Positions 25,927-34,366 of a DNA stretch of 64,000 nt are shown here, one piece after another (position 1 is the first letter of the stretch; every line of letters starts with the position of its first letter). The stretch is from contig NZ_JACSCW010000002.1 of assembly GCF_014333585.1 (NCBI RefSeq), positions 620,001 to 684,000 of the forward strand, in the 5' to 3' direction. A program made the position numbers and the translations under genes. Under the pieces are notes generated by a model. It did no database searches. It saw nothing but the letters and a program-made list of their open reading frames with translations, and was not told the DNA's origin. Origin of the DNA: Hymenobacter sp. BT188 (GTDB lineage Bacteria; Bacteroidota; Bacteroidia; Cytophagales; Hymenobacteraceae).

Positions 25927-26326
25927 GGTATTCAACAAAGTTGCGTTCGGTCTCATACAAAGTGACCGATAAAAGTAAATGGGACTCAAGATGAGCCCGT
26001 AGTTTTTGCCAAATTACCACCGCTATATTCTCGGCTGTGGGGTTAAGGTGGCGAAACTCTTCCGTGTCCAAATTGAGGTTACGATGATCAAAGGTATCCA
26101 GAATCTCGCGCTTAATCAGGTCGCTTAAACGCTTGAGATCATACACGTAGCCTGTTTCCGGGTCGATTGCGCCTGTGAGGCGTACGATCAACTCGTAATT
26201 GTGGCCGTGGTAATTGGGGTTGTTACACTTGTCGAATACTTGCTGATTGCGCGCATCATCCCAGGCGGGATTGAAGAGCCGATGGGCAGCATTAAAGTGT
26301 TCCTTACGACAGACGGTGACTTGCAT
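25919..26326 (-). CDS. 6-pyruvoyl tetrahydropterin synthase / QueD family protein
   Basis: A 135-residue T-fold enzyme: zinc His residues in HFNAAHRL and NYHGHNYEL, the catalytic Cys in DKCNNPNYHGH and the PTAENIAVVIW segment with the Glu for pterin binding. The family includes QueD (6-carboxytetrahydropterin synthase of queuosine synthesis) and PTPS of biopterin synthesis. The CNNPNYHGHNY sequence fits the Bacteroidota PTPS/QueD group; coupling with folE shows that it uses the dihydroneopterin triphosphate made by the next gene. The final product cannot be decided without other queuosine genes, none of which are here. Confidence 0.92.
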   Translation of the reverse strand: MQVTVCRKEHFNAAHRLFNPAWDDARNQQVFDKCNNPNYHGHNYELIVRLTGAIDPETGYVYDLKRLSDLIKREILDTFDHRNLNLDTEEFRHLNPTAENIAVVIWQKLRAHLESHLLLSVTLYETERNFVEYHG

Positions 26327-26638
26327 AGTGCTTGCTGAACCACAGGTATAGCGTTTTGTTCAGTTCACTTCGATAGTAACTATTTATTGTACGATCAAAA
26401 GGACATTAGCGGCTAATGAAAAACCCGACAGCACCTTAAAACGCAGCCGACAAACTCGCTGTGGTAGTTAAATGATATAGGGTATGATTTAATAAACAAA
26501 AGAGAGCGTTCTTGAAAAAAAACAACTAAAAGGGTAGGCAGTAAAGGGTAGTCTGGTATAGATTTGGCGTAGTGAGATTTGAGATAACAACACAATCTTT
26601 CTACTAATAACTTTTTCTTCAACCCTTTTCATTCATAT
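26327..26638. other. AT-rich divergent promoter region
   Basis: About 310 bases between the divergent PTPS and secreted-protein genes. No gene is supported. TAGATTTG, a match to the -7 consensus TAnnTTTG, lies about 70 bases before the rightward start, without a convincing -33 TTG at the right distance. Confidence 0.5.
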
Positions 26639-27349
26639 ATGAAACAAGGTGTACTACTTACTCTGCTCCTGAGCTTCATGCTAACGGTGACCGGCTACGC
26701 CCAGAAGTCGCCCGTTGATGAAACGGATATGTCGATCAAAGGCATCCCCCGCAAAGGGCAACGCATTTCCTTGCAGCTTGAAAGCAAGCGCGTGGAGGAA
26801 TCATGGGCTAAGCGCCTGAACGAGAGGTTCGGTAGCAAAGTGAAGAACGACAAAGGCGTGTACTCGATGGAGGGTGTCACGATTGATGAGATTTCTAAAA
26901 CGCCGGTTCGAGTTTTCAGCAAAATTGATGCTACCCCTACGGGTACTACCATTTGGTGGGCTATCGACTTGGGCAATGCTTACCTCGACAGAACTGCCAC
27001 TCCCGTACAATGGAGCGCCGCGGAAAAGTACCTAAAAGACTTTGCTCGTCTGCTCTATCGTGAAGACTTAGCAGTGCAGGTAGCCGAAGCTGAAAAGTCT
27101 CTGGTTATTTCACAGAATAATCATAATGCTGTAATTGCTAAGGCTGACTTAGTAAGAAAGGATATCGAGAAAAATAAGGCTCGCAAAATGGAGATTCAGC
27201 AGGAACTGGCCAAAAATGCCGCTGAGCTTCTCCAGTACAACAACGTAGTGGACATGAACCTGAAAGAACAGGAAGCCGCCCGCGCCGACATTGTAAACAT
27301 GCGCGTAGCCCTGGAGGCTGTGAAGGATCGTATGAATAAGATTGAGTAG
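26639..27349 (+). CDS. Secreted coiled-coil protein of unknown function
   Basis: A 236-residue protein with a signal peptide (MKQGVLLTLLLSFMLTVTGYAQ). The mature part has a globular N-terminal domain (about 25-130, with a WAKRLNERFGSKVKNDKGVYSMEGV stretch split around short strands) and a C-terminal coiled coil (about 140-236, VAEAEKSLVISQNNHNAVI...ALEAVKDRMNKIE). No family recognised. Predicted periplasmic. It stands alone between an AT-rich promoter region and a strong terminator, so it is a single-gene unit. Confidence 0.75.
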   Translation: MKQGVLLTLLLSFMLTVTGYAQKSPVDETDMSIKGIPRKGQRISLQLESKRVEESWAKRLNERFGSKVKNDKGVYSMEGVTIDEISKTPVRVFSKIDATPTGTTIWWAIDLGNAYLDRTATPVQWSAAEKYLKDFARLLYREDLAVQVAEAEKSLVISQNNHNAVIAKADLVRKDIEKNKARKMEIQQELAKNAAELLQYNNVVDMNLKEQEAARADIVNMRVALEAVKDRMNKIE

Positions 27350-27364
27350 CTTATCCTAAGCATG

Positions 27365-27402
27365 AAAAAAGCCCCCCAGATAAACTCCGGGGGGCTTTTT
27401 TG
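27365..27402. terminator. Bidirectional G6/C6 terminator
   Basis: AAAAAAGCCCCCCAGA and CCGGGGGGCTTTTTT form the stem around a short loop; octamer at 27371-27378. It separates convergent genes. Confidence 0.92.
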
Positions 27403-27427
27403 TTGTCCATGCATTCCTGAAGCTTGC

Positions 27428-28018
27428 CTAGCGCATTACACTCCGCACATGTTCGACGGCAGCCTGCTCGTCTTTCCAGCCCATGATGCGCACAATGCCC
27501 GGTGAGGCCCTGTGCTGAAACCAGAGCCGCAGTATCTGTTGGGCGGCCGGGTAGCGCTGGGTAAAATCAGTCCAGGTTCTCGTCTCAAGTAAGATCTGCT
27601 GGCTTGGCCGCGCAGGTACAGCCAATACTACCCGTTCCAAAGCTCCAGCATTATCTAGTAGCACCAAGCCAAGAGGCAACACTTCAAGCACCGTACCCAT
27701 CGGCTGACTTTCGGCGAGCACCAATACAGGTAGCGGGTTACCGGTTGCGGTGCTAGTACCCGGCACAAAGCCGTAGTTGCCAGGATAAGGCAGAAACTCC
27801 AGTACTCGATCTTTGCCCGCCCGTTGCTGGGGGGCAAATTCGTGGGTGGCTGGGTCGTAGCGATGCTCAAGATTGGTGCCCGCCGGAACCTCAATGACAG
27901 CTTGAAGCAGCCTATGCTCAGCCGAAAAGGTCGGTAGCTCGGCGTAGTCGGTTTGACAACCAGCTACGCCGAGACCAATCAGAAGGCTAACTATAAGTCG
28001 TTTGGCTCCCTGCATCAA
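27428..28018 (-). CDS. Lipoprotein related to family I inorganic pyrophosphatase, catalytic Asp missing
   Basis: A 196-residue protein with lipobox VAGC (Cys21). The mature part follows the soluble pyrophosphatase fold: AVIEVPAGTNLEHRYDP, FLPYPGNYGFVPGT, PVLVLAESQPMGTVLEVLPLGLVLLDNAG and RVVLAVPAR. In active enzymes the loop reads EDGDPxDVLV; here it reads ATGNPLPVLV (91-100), so all three Asp of that loop are lost. Asp122 is kept (E. coli Asp97 position) but the Asp at the 102 position is Leu127. Metal-dependent pyrophosphate hydrolysis is thus unlikely; the lipoprotein may be a binding protein. Octamer at 27828-27835 codes for FAPQ. Confidence 0.8.
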   Translation of the reverse strand: MMQGAKRLIVSLLIGLGVAGCQTDYAELPTFSAEHRLLQAVIEVPAGTNLEHRYDPATHEFAPQQRAGKDRVLEFLPYPGNYGFVPGTSTATGNPLPVLVLAESQPMGTVLEVLPLGLVLLDNAGALERVVLAVPARPSQQILLETRTWTDFTQRYPAAQQILRLWFQHRASPGIVRIMGWKDEQAAVEHVRSVMR

Positions 28019-28027
28019 TACTTGGGC

Positions 28028-30994
28028 TTACTTGGCCAGCTGCTCATCAAGCTGGCGGAAGGGGTTCAGTTGATCCAACCGCAGTACGAAGCGAATCCGA
28101 TCGGTGAAATCCTTGCGGCTGCTGGGCAAACCGTTCTCGTATTGAGAGCCGGCTACGGGCAAGTAAAACTGGAAGATGTTTTTAATAACCGGAACCACTA
28201 TGCCGGCATCGTAGAAGAAACTTTGCCCTCCACGGCTGCTATAAAGTGTGTTGTCTTCTTTAGTAGCACCAAGGTCAGCAAATAGACCTAGGCCTGTCAC
28301 CGGCAGGTCAGCTTGCAGATTAAGCGTGCTAAGCCACCGCTGGCTGCCAACCGGAATAAAACCTTTGAAGGCACCGTCGCGGTCGTCGGTTTGATGCGTT
28401 TGAGCAGTAAAGGCATCCGAAATCTGCTGGCGGTCTAGGAAAGCCGTTTGGCGACGATAGTCGGGACTACCACTCAGACCGATGAAGAAGGGTGCCTCAT
28501 TAGCCTTTTGCAAAAAGCGTCCGCCAAACAAACGGGCCTGCACGCGTTTCTTTGGCGAGTAATAGCGGCTGTATGAAGCCGAAGCGCGCAGCAAAGTCGC
28601 CTGGACTGACGAATTATCTACAGACAAATCGGGAGTAAGTCGGTTCAACTCCACGCTTGCTGACCAGGTTTGCAGCGCGTCGCCAGCCTGCACCTGATAC
28701 AGCAACGTCTGGATGCTGCTGGTCACATCAAAATCCTCGTTGCGCACGGAAGTATTAGCAAGTTGAACCATGTGCTGAGGGGCATTATACGCCGACTTAG
28801 GTAAAGTCAGGGTCAGGCTAGGCTCCACTTTTACATAGCGCTCAAAACGCTGCACCGTGACACCCGTGATAAGCTGACGAGCGGTTTCCTTGGGCAAAAT
28901 GTTCAGATTAAGCATACCAATGCCGTTTAGCTCATTGCGGTTGAAGCTGTACATCGGCATTGCCAGATAGCTCAAGCGCTTGGGAACTAGCGGGCTGCTA
29001 TAAAAGGCAGCTCCTAACATGAGTTTGTCGGATGTATTTGCTCCCAGCACTGGCGCCCAGTTGATGGCGGCACGGTCCCAGCGCTCCACACTTACGAGAG
29101 GTCGGAGGCGTAAAGGCTCGAATCGAGGCAAACTGCCACTTAGATTGAGCTTATCATCTCGACGATTAAGCTGGGGTGTAACGTACGTGGGGTCAATGAC
29201 GATGGAGGCAACGCCTTCGCGCCGAAAGTCAAGCTGGGTTTCTTCATCTTCCTCTCCGTTACCAAATACGGGCGTCCACTGTGTTTCGAGCACCTGGCCC
29301 TGTGAATTCAGGGTAGACACAGGCACTGCAAAGGGTGCCGGTGAATCATTGCGAACCAGCACCTTTACCTGATCATTCGTCAGCTGTATGTCACCAACAG
29401 CGGCGTTGTAGCGAGTGGTGTTTTGAAGCATGTTCTCAAAAAACCAGTCGAGCTGCTGGCCAGTGCTTTCCTCAAACGCTGCCTGCATGTCAGCTGGGGA
29501 GGGGTGCTTAAACTGCCAGCGCTGGTAATAAGCGCGCATGGCGGCATCAAATTTTTCCTGTCCCAGATAACCTGCCAGGTACTTCAGGAGAGACGCTGTT
29601 TTTGTATATACGATGATACCATAATTGATTTTGCCGTACTCAGCCGCACTGGGCCCACTTACAGGTTGATCAAGGCCCCGACTAGCGGAGGCCTGATAAG
29701 GCACCTGGTTCAAAGCGGTAGCATCCAACCCGTCGACCCCAAATAACTGGGCGGCTTTGCCTGACCGTAGTACGCTTTCGAACATGCCAGCATTTGGGTT
29801 GTCGCGCTCGGCCACGCGGTTTTCAATGTAAGAGTTTACGCCTTCGTCCAGCCAGGGAAACGTGCGCTCGTTAGAAGCCAGAATGCCATAAAACCAATTG
29901 TGACCTACCTCATGCACAATGGCCGATGGCATCGTAACGGTTACCATAGGGTATTCCATGCCCGATCCGGCGCTCAGTGCCCCATCTACGGCCGTAGCAG
30001 CGGTGTACGGATACTCACCCACCCACTGCGAATAGTAGGTAACAGCATCATTTACATCCTGTAGGCCTTTTATCCACTTCTCTACGTCCTTGTTCACGAA
30101 CATCACCCAGGTATCTACCTGCTTACCCGAAGGCAGCGTAACGGCGCTCTTAAGTACGTTAAAGCGCTTGTCGGCAAACCACGCGAAGTCGTGCACGCGG
30201 TCCTGCACATAGCGAAGCGTTTTCGTTTCGGAAGCAGAGGTTGGAAAGGTCAGGTCTTTGCCATAGTCTTCCGGCTTTTTGGTCGCTGCAGCGGTAGCCA
30301 ATTGCGTTAAGCGTGCCTGTTCTTCCGCGTTCTGGAGTACGCCGGTGGCACCCACAGTGTAGTTCGCGGGCAGCGTAATGCGCACATCAAACGAACCAAA
30401 CTCAGAGTAGAACTCACCCTGGTCCAAATAAGGCATCGGGTGCCAGCCTTGGCTGTCATAAACGGCCGGTTTTGGATACCACTGCGTTATCTGATACGAC
30501 TGCTCTACGTGCCCAAAGCGCGAAAAAGACACTGGAATCTTTACCCGAAAAGGAGTTGTAATCGTGATTTTGCCCCCCGGAGTTAGTGGTTGGGGCAAAG
30601 CTAGCTTCGCCATGTCAGCATGCTCTGGGTCGAAGCTGAGCGTAGCGGGTTGGCCGTTTACTTTGAAATCAAGCTGATCGATGAAGCCGCGCTGGTCCTG
30701 GGGGGCAAATTGAAACTTGCGGCTACCGTTACGCAATTGCTGTTTTGCAAAAGCCGTGGAGTTGTCGCGGTAAGCGTTAGGCCAGAGATGAAACCAGATG
30801 AAGGTGAGCTGATCGGGCGAATTATTGGTGTATTGAATTTCCTCCTGGGCCGTGAGCGTGTGCTGGCGGTCATCCAGGGCAACATCAATGGAATAATTAA
30901 CTTCTTGCTGCCAATAACTGCCAGGTGAGGTGCTCTGCGCCCATAGCGCCAGAGGAAGAAAAGCAAGCCAGCAACTGGCTAATAACTTTTTCAT
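28028..30994 (-). CDS. M1 family metallopeptidase
   Basis: About 988 residues from the Met at 30994 (MKKLLASCWLAFLPLALWAQ), with a signal peptide; a GTG at 31027 would add 11 residues. The zinc site is HEVGHNWFYG followed 18 residues on by the Glu in WLDEGVNSYIENR; the exopeptidase-type loop reads SGMEYPM in place of the usual GAMEN. An N-terminal beta domain (about 25-230) precedes the catalytic domain (about 250-560) and a long C-terminal part (about 600-988) that looks beta-barrel-like. Predicted to trim peptides outside the cytoplasm. It is 10 bases from the pyrophosphatase-like gene, so likely cotranscribed. Confidence 0.9.
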   Translation of the reverse strand: MKKLLASCWLAFLPLALWAQSTSPGSYWQQEVNYSIDVALDDRQHTLTAQEEIQYTNNSPDQLTFIWFHLWPNAYRDNSTAFAKQQLRNGSRKFQFAPQDQRGFIDQLDFKVNGQPATLSFDPEHADMAKLALPQPLTPGGKITITTPFRVKIPVSFSRFGHVEQSYQITQWYPKPAVYDSQGWHPMPYLDQGEFYSEFGSFDVRITLPANYTVGATGVLQNAEEQARLTQLATAAATKKPEDYGKDLTFPTSASETKTLRYVQDRVHDFAWFADKRFNVLKSAVTLPSGKQVDTWVMFVNKDVEKWIKGLQDVNDAVTYYSQWVGEYPYTAATAVDGALSAGSGMEYPMVTVTMPSAIVHEVGHNWFYGILASNERTFPWLDEGVNSYIENRVAERDNPNAGMFESVLRSGKAAQLFGVDGLDATALNQVPYQASASRGLDQPVSGPSAAEYGKINYGIIVYTKTASLLKYLAGYLGQEKFDAAMRAYYQRWQFKHPSPADMQAAFEESTGQQLDWFFENMLQNTTRYNAAVGDIQLTNDQVKVLVRNDSPAPFAVPVSTLNSQGQVLETQWTPVFGNGEEDEETQLDFRREGVASIVIDPTYVTPQLNRRDDKLNLSGSLPRFEPLRLRPLVSVERWDRAAINWAPVLGANTSDKLMLGAAFYSSPLVPKRLSYLAMPMYSFNRNELNGIGMLNLNILPKETARQLITGVTVQRFERYVKVEPSLTLTLPKSAYNAPQHMVQLANTSVRNEDFDVTSSIQTLLYQVQAGDALQTWSASVELNRLTPDLSVDNSSVQATLLRASASYSRYYSPKKRVQARLFGGRFLQKANEAPFFIGLSGSPDYRRQTAFLDRQQISDAFTAQTHQTDDRDGAFKGFIPVGSQRWLSTLNLQADLPVTGLGLFADLGATKEDNTLYSSRGGQSFFYDAGIVVPVIKNIFQFYLPVAGSQYENGLPSSRKDFTDRIRFVLRLDQLNPFRQLDEQLAK

Positions 30995-31142
30995 GCGGTG
31001 AGGAAAGTATAACGAGCGAATAAACACGGGACGAAAGTACGCCGTTGGCTTCAGAATGCCGTGTCACAACCTTTGTGGCGGTCGGTCCGTTTTCTTAAAT
31101 TCAATTACACCGTCCGCCCCTGCGGACTAACATTCACTACCT

Positions 31143-31562
31143 ATGTCATTTAATAAAATCCCCAAAGACGATACTCAGCACCAAAACCACTTGGATGGCG
31201 CCATCAATAACCTGAACAATGACTTGCAGGAAGAGGCTTCCAAAGCCGGCTTCGACAATGTGCTTCAGCGCTGGATTGAGGACGTAAAAGACGTTAACAA
31301 CCCAGAACTGCATCAAATTGTAGTTGATTTGCAGGCATTAAAGGCTCACTTCAATGGCGGCACAATTGACCATAAGCTTGTCGGTCAGCTAATGGGACGC
31401 CTTGGTGACAATACTCTTAAGGCAGCCGTTTTCGCTGAAAACCCAAACACTGCTCAGCGGGTAACCAACTTAGGTGAAGCCTTGCTGAAGGCAGCCAAGC
31501 AAGTACAAAACCCCAATGTCAATTCAACACCCGAGCAGGATTTGAAAAATTCGAACGGCTAA
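31143..31562 (+). CDS. Conserved hypothetical helical protein
   Basis: A 139-residue, Asn/Gln-rich, cysteine-free soluble protein without signal peptide. Helical segments include LDGAINNLNNDLQEEASKAG, a WIEDVKDVNNPELHQIVVDLQALKAHF stretch and LGEALLKAAKQVQNPN. I do not recognise the family. It starts with ATG at 31143, has a TTTG (31072-31075) and a loose TAAATTCA 20 bases later upstream, and ends just before a terminator, so it is probably a single-gene unit. Confidence 0.75.
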   Translation: MSFNKIPKDDTQHQNHLDGAINNLNNDLQEEASKAGFDNVLQRWIEDVKDVNNPELHQIVVDLQALKAHFNGGTIDHKLVGQLMGRLGDNTLKAAVFAENPNTAQRVTNLGEALLKAAKQVQNPNVNSTPEQDLKNSNG

Positions 31563-31591
31563 TAGCTGCTTAATCGAATTCGTATAAACGA

Positions 31592-31628
31592 CAAAAAGCC
31601 GGCTCCTATCAAGGGACCGGCTTTTTGT
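31592..31628. terminator. Bidirectional terminator
   Basis: CAAAAAGCCGGCTCC and GGACCGGCTTTTTG form a stem with one bulge around TATCAAG; it serves the convergent hypothetical and rplS genes. Confidence 0.88.
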
Positions 31629-31647
31629 ATGCTTAAGAAAGCTTGGC

Positions 31648-32004
31648 TTAGCCGCGCTTCTCTTTGATCTTGGCTGCTTTGCCCGATAGGCCACGCAAAT
31701 AAAACAGACGAGCACGACGCACTTTGCCGCGACGAACTAGCTCAATCTTGTCGATGTTGGGCGACAGAAGCGGGAAAATACGCTCGGTGCCAATTTGGTT
31801 CGAAATCTTACGAACGGTGAAGGTCTCACCGTTGGAGTTTGGGTTCTTGCGCTGGATAACAACACCCTGGAACTGCTGAACACGCTCCTTGTTGCCCTCG
31901 CGAATCTTCACGTGAACATTAACGGTGTCGCCGGCGGCGAAAGCGGGGAAGCTGGCGCGGCGCTCCTGGGATTCCTGCTGGATAAAATCGAGTAGTACGC
32001 TCAT
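31648..32004 (-). CDS. rplS: Ribosomal protein L19
   Basis: A 118-residue protein with the complete L19 pattern: [34 protein letters not shown] and [50 protein letters not shown]. It sits at the 30S-50S interface of the ribosome. It ends the rpsP-rimM-trmD-rplS block but is separated from trmD by about 150 bp and has its own well-formed promoter. Confidence 0.98.
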   Translation of the reverse strand: MSVLLDFIQQESQERRASFPAFAAGDTVNVHVKIREGNKERVQQFQGVVIQRKNPNSNGETFTVRKISNQIGTERIFPLLSPNIDKIELVRRGKVRRARLFYLRGLSGKAAKIKEKRG

Positions 32005-32066
32005 GGCTGGGAAAAACTAAAAATAGGACGGCGCCGCCGTCCGAGTGGTTTCGGGTAAAAGAGGCG

Positions 32067-32098
32067 CAAATATAGCGCTCTGTTTTGAGGAAGGCAAA
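32067..32098 (-). promoter_or_regulatory. Bacteroidota-type promoter for rplS
   Basis: On the minus strand, TTTG (32095-32098) and TATATTTG (32067-32074) are 20 bases apart, matching the Bacteroidota primary sigma consensus TTTG-N17-23-TAnnTTTG. It lies 63 bases before the rplS start. Confidence 0.75.
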
Positions 32099-32157
32099 CT
32101 TATTACGCAGTTAAATGCTGAAAGGGCCAAACGACTGCATACATGGGGTTTGTCTGC

Positions 32158-32835
32158 TTACTCGTCCAGTAAATCTGGGCGTCTTTGACGTGTCCTTTCA
32201 AGAGCTTGCTCGTGTCGCCAGATGTCAACTTGCGGAGTATTACCAGAAAGTAGAATGTCAGGCACAGTCTGGCCACGCCACTCAGCCGGCCGTGTATACA
32301 CTGGCGGAGCCAACAGATTATCCTGAAAGGAATCACTTAAGGCTGACTCTTCATTACCAAGTACCCCAGGCAAGAGCCGAACGATTGCATCAGTCAGAAT
32401 AGCGGCCCCAAGCTCGCCACCACTGAGCACGTAGTCGCCTACACTGATTTCGTGGGTGATGTAAGCCTTACGAATTCGCTCATCAATGCCTTTATAGTGC
32501 CCGCAAAGAATGATCAGGTTCTCAGTCAGTGACAGGCGGTTTACGAGCGGCTGCCGAAGCGTCTCGCCGTCTGGGGTCATATAAATGACAGCATCATAGC
32601 GGCGCTCAGCTAAGAGCCCGTCCAGGCAAGCCGCAATAGGCTCTACGCGCAGTACCATTCCCGCGCCACCACCAAATACATAGTCGTCGATCTGTCCGTG
32701 CTTATTAATAGCAAATCGCCGCAAATCGTGGACGTGAATTATAGCCAAGCCCTTATCCTGCGCCCGCTTCACGATAGAGTGAGCAAAGGGGCTGACCAAT
32801 AAATCGGGCTGACAGGTTATAATATCGAGGCGCAT
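32158..32835 (-). CDS. trmD: tRNA (guanine-N1)-methyltransferase
   Basis: A 225-residue SPOUT-class enzyme: MRLDIITCQPDLLVSPFAHSI start, GGGAGMVLRVEPI, the knot segment LIILCGHYKGIDERI, DYVLSGGELGAAILTDAIVRLLPGVLGN, and the C-terminal PPVYTRPAEWRG and LLSGNTPQVDIWR. It methylates G37 of tRNAs reading CNN codons, preventing frameshifts. It is about 75 bp downstream of rimM on the same strand, in the conserved ribosomal maturation cluster. Confidence 0.98.
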   Translation of the reverse strand: MRLDIITCQPDLLVSPFAHSIVKRAQDKGLAIIHVHDLRRFAINKHGQIDDYVFGGGAGMVLRVEPIAACLDGLLAERRYDAVIYMTPDGETLRQPLVNRLSLTENLIILCGHYKGIDERIRKAYITHEISVGDYVLSGGELGAAILTDAIVRLLPGVLGNEESALSDSFQDNLLAPPVYTRPAEWRGQTVPDILLSGNTPQVDIWRHEQALERTRQRRPDLLDE

Positions 32836-32909
32836 GGTAGCACCGCCATTGGCAGTGAAGCTAGATTCGTAAAATAAATCAGTAATTGAGCGCTGGGGGG
32901 CTTTTTCAA

Positions 32910-33491
32910 CTATGGTTCGATGAACTCATCGGGCTCGTCACGTTCCCGGGAAGAGGGCTTAAGGTAAACATCCAACAAGCCCTCGGGCAAGCTAACGTGT
33001 AGCTTACGTTCAGCCTCATCAGCGTGTAAAACCAATTCATCTACCACCGGAATCAGCACTTCCTGCCCTTGGTAGCGCATACCCATTAGATCTTGCTGAG
33101 GCATCTCATAGAAGGTCTCCACAATGCCTAGCTCACCCAACGTTCCATCAACAACGGTGTAGCCAATAACGTCGTGGAAATAAAACTGGTCATCCTCAAG
33201 TTCCGGTAACTCGTCGAGTGCCTTATAGAGCTTGGCATTTCGCAAAGGCTCAGCCGCTTCAATTGTGTCGATGCCTTTAAGCTTTAGCAAAATGCGGTCA
33301 GATGCTTGCGGCTGTACCCGCTCTACGGTGAAAGCAGTCAGTTTGCCCGGCGTGGGTGGCAATTCTAGCCACACCGACTTCATTTTACGGTAGGCTTCCA
33401 CATCATCTACATCCAGGAAAGCAACAACGAAGCCTTTGAGGCCGTGTGTCTTCCCAATGCCGCCGAGTTGATAGCATTCGTCAATAGTCAT
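32910..33491 (-). CDS. rimM: 16S rRNA processing protein RimM
   Basis: A 193-residue protein with the RimM N-terminal domain (YQLGGIGKTHGLKGFVVAFLDV) and the PRC-barrel domain (QFYFHDVIGYTVVDG...LGIVETFYEMPQQDLMGMRYQGQEVLIPVVDELV). It binds ribosomal protein S19 and helps mature the 30S head. It lies between rpsP and trmD; an octamer at 32894-32901 sits in the gap after it. Confidence 0.97.
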   Translation of the reverse strand: MTIDECYQLGGIGKTHGLKGFVVAFLDVDDVEAYRKMKSVWLELPPTPGKLTAFTVERVQPQASDRILLKLKGIDTIEAAEPLRNAKLYKALDELPELEDDQFYFHDVIGYTVVDGTLGELGIVETFYEMPQQDLMGMRYQGQEVLIPVVDELVLHADEAERKLHVSLPEGLLDVYLKPSSRERDEPDEFIEP

Positions 33492-33551
33492 AGGACAAGA
33501 ATTCTAGTGAGTGAAAGGAAGGTAACAAAGTTAGCTTTGGTAGTAAAAAGC

Positions 33552-33611
33552 TGAGAGTTTAGAAGAGGCTGCCGCGACACAAGCCGCAAGACAACAACTC
33601 CTAAACTCTCA
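33552..33611 (-). other. Inverted repeat between rpsP and rimM
   Basis: TGAGAGTTTAG (33552-33562) and CTAAACTCTCA (33601-33611) are exact 11-base complements around a 38-base loop, within the spacer of the rpsP-rimM operon. No T-run follows, so it is more likely an RNA processing or attenuation element than a plain terminator. Confidence 0.55.
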
Positions 33612-33635
33612 AACGTTTAAACTCCTAAACTAAGC

Positions 33636-34178
33636 TTAGGCGCCAGCTTCCTCAGTGGTTTCAGCCGGAGCAGCAGCTTCGGTCGTTTCACCTTCGGTTT
33701 CAGCAACAGGCTCAGCAGCAGGAGTCTGCTTTTTGCGAATTGCTTCGGCGCGGGCCTCTTTAACTTTGGTCTCGGCGGCAAGCTGCTGCTTGCGCGTCTC
33801 TTCCTTGGCAGTGCCCAGGCTAGTACGCTTGCCTTCGATTTTCGCGTCTTTCTGCTCTTTCCAGGCAGTGAAACGCTCGTCAGCTACGTCCTGAGCGATG
33901 GCACCTTTGATAACACCCAGTTGGAGGTGCTTGCGGTACAATACGCCACGGTAAGATAGCATAGCACGAACCGTATCGGTCGGCTGGGCGCCCTTCATGA
34001 TCCAATCGAAAGCTTTGTCGCCGTCGAAGTTGATGGTAGCAGGGTTAGTATTAGGGTTGTAGGTACCGATTTTCTCGATGAAACGGCCATCGCGGGGAGC
34101 GCGGGCGTCGGCTACTACGATGTCAAATTGCGCGGCTTTTTTGCGGCCGCGGCGGGCGAGGCGGATTTTAACTGCCAT
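33636..34178 (-). CDS. rpsP: Ribosomal protein S16 with C-terminal extension
   Basis: Residues 1-85 are a complete S16 ([43 protein letters not shown]). The remaining 95 residues are a Lys/Arg/Glu-rich helix followed by an Ala/Glu/Thr/Pro-rich tail ([13 protein letters not shown]), making it twice the usual length; long tails are typical of Bacteroidota S16. First gene of the rpsP-rimM-trmD-rplS cluster. Confidence 0.97.
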   Translation of the reverse strand: MAVKIRLARRGRKKAAQFDIVVADARAPRDGRFIEKIGTYNPNTNPATINFDGDKAFDWIMKGAQPTDTVRAMLSYRGVLYRKHLQLGVIKGAIAQDVADERFTAWKEQKDAKIEGKRTSLGTAKEETRKQQLAAETKVKEARAEAIRKKQTPAAEPVAETEGETTEAAAPAETTEEAGA

Positions 34179-34230
34179 AAACCTAGTTGGTTAAGCGACG
34201 GAACCCGTCCGTCTGGTTGAAAGTGAGGCG

Positions 34231-34261
34231 CAAAGGTACGCACATAGTTGCAAGATTGAAA
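34231..34261 (-). promoter_or_regulatory. Candidate promoter of rpsP
   Basis: On the minus strand TACCTTTG (34231-34238) matches TAnnTTTG and lies 52 bases before the ATG; the -33 element 19 bases upstream is TTTC (34258-34261), one base off TTTG. Confidence 0.6.
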
Positions 34262-34317
34262 ACCTTTCGTCAGATTCAAGCTGATTACTTGGTGTTAGAA
34301 ATACTATAGAGGCAAAA

Positions 34318-34350
34318 GAAAAGGCTGCCTCGTTTCCGAAACAGCCTTTC
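34318..34350 (-). terminator. Terminator of the desaturase gene
   Basis: AAAAGGCTG and CAGCCTTTC form the stem, with further pairing across the CCTCGTTTCCGAAA loop; read leftward it ends in a T-rich run. Confidence 0.75.
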
Positions 34351-34366
34351 TATGATCCAGGATAAC

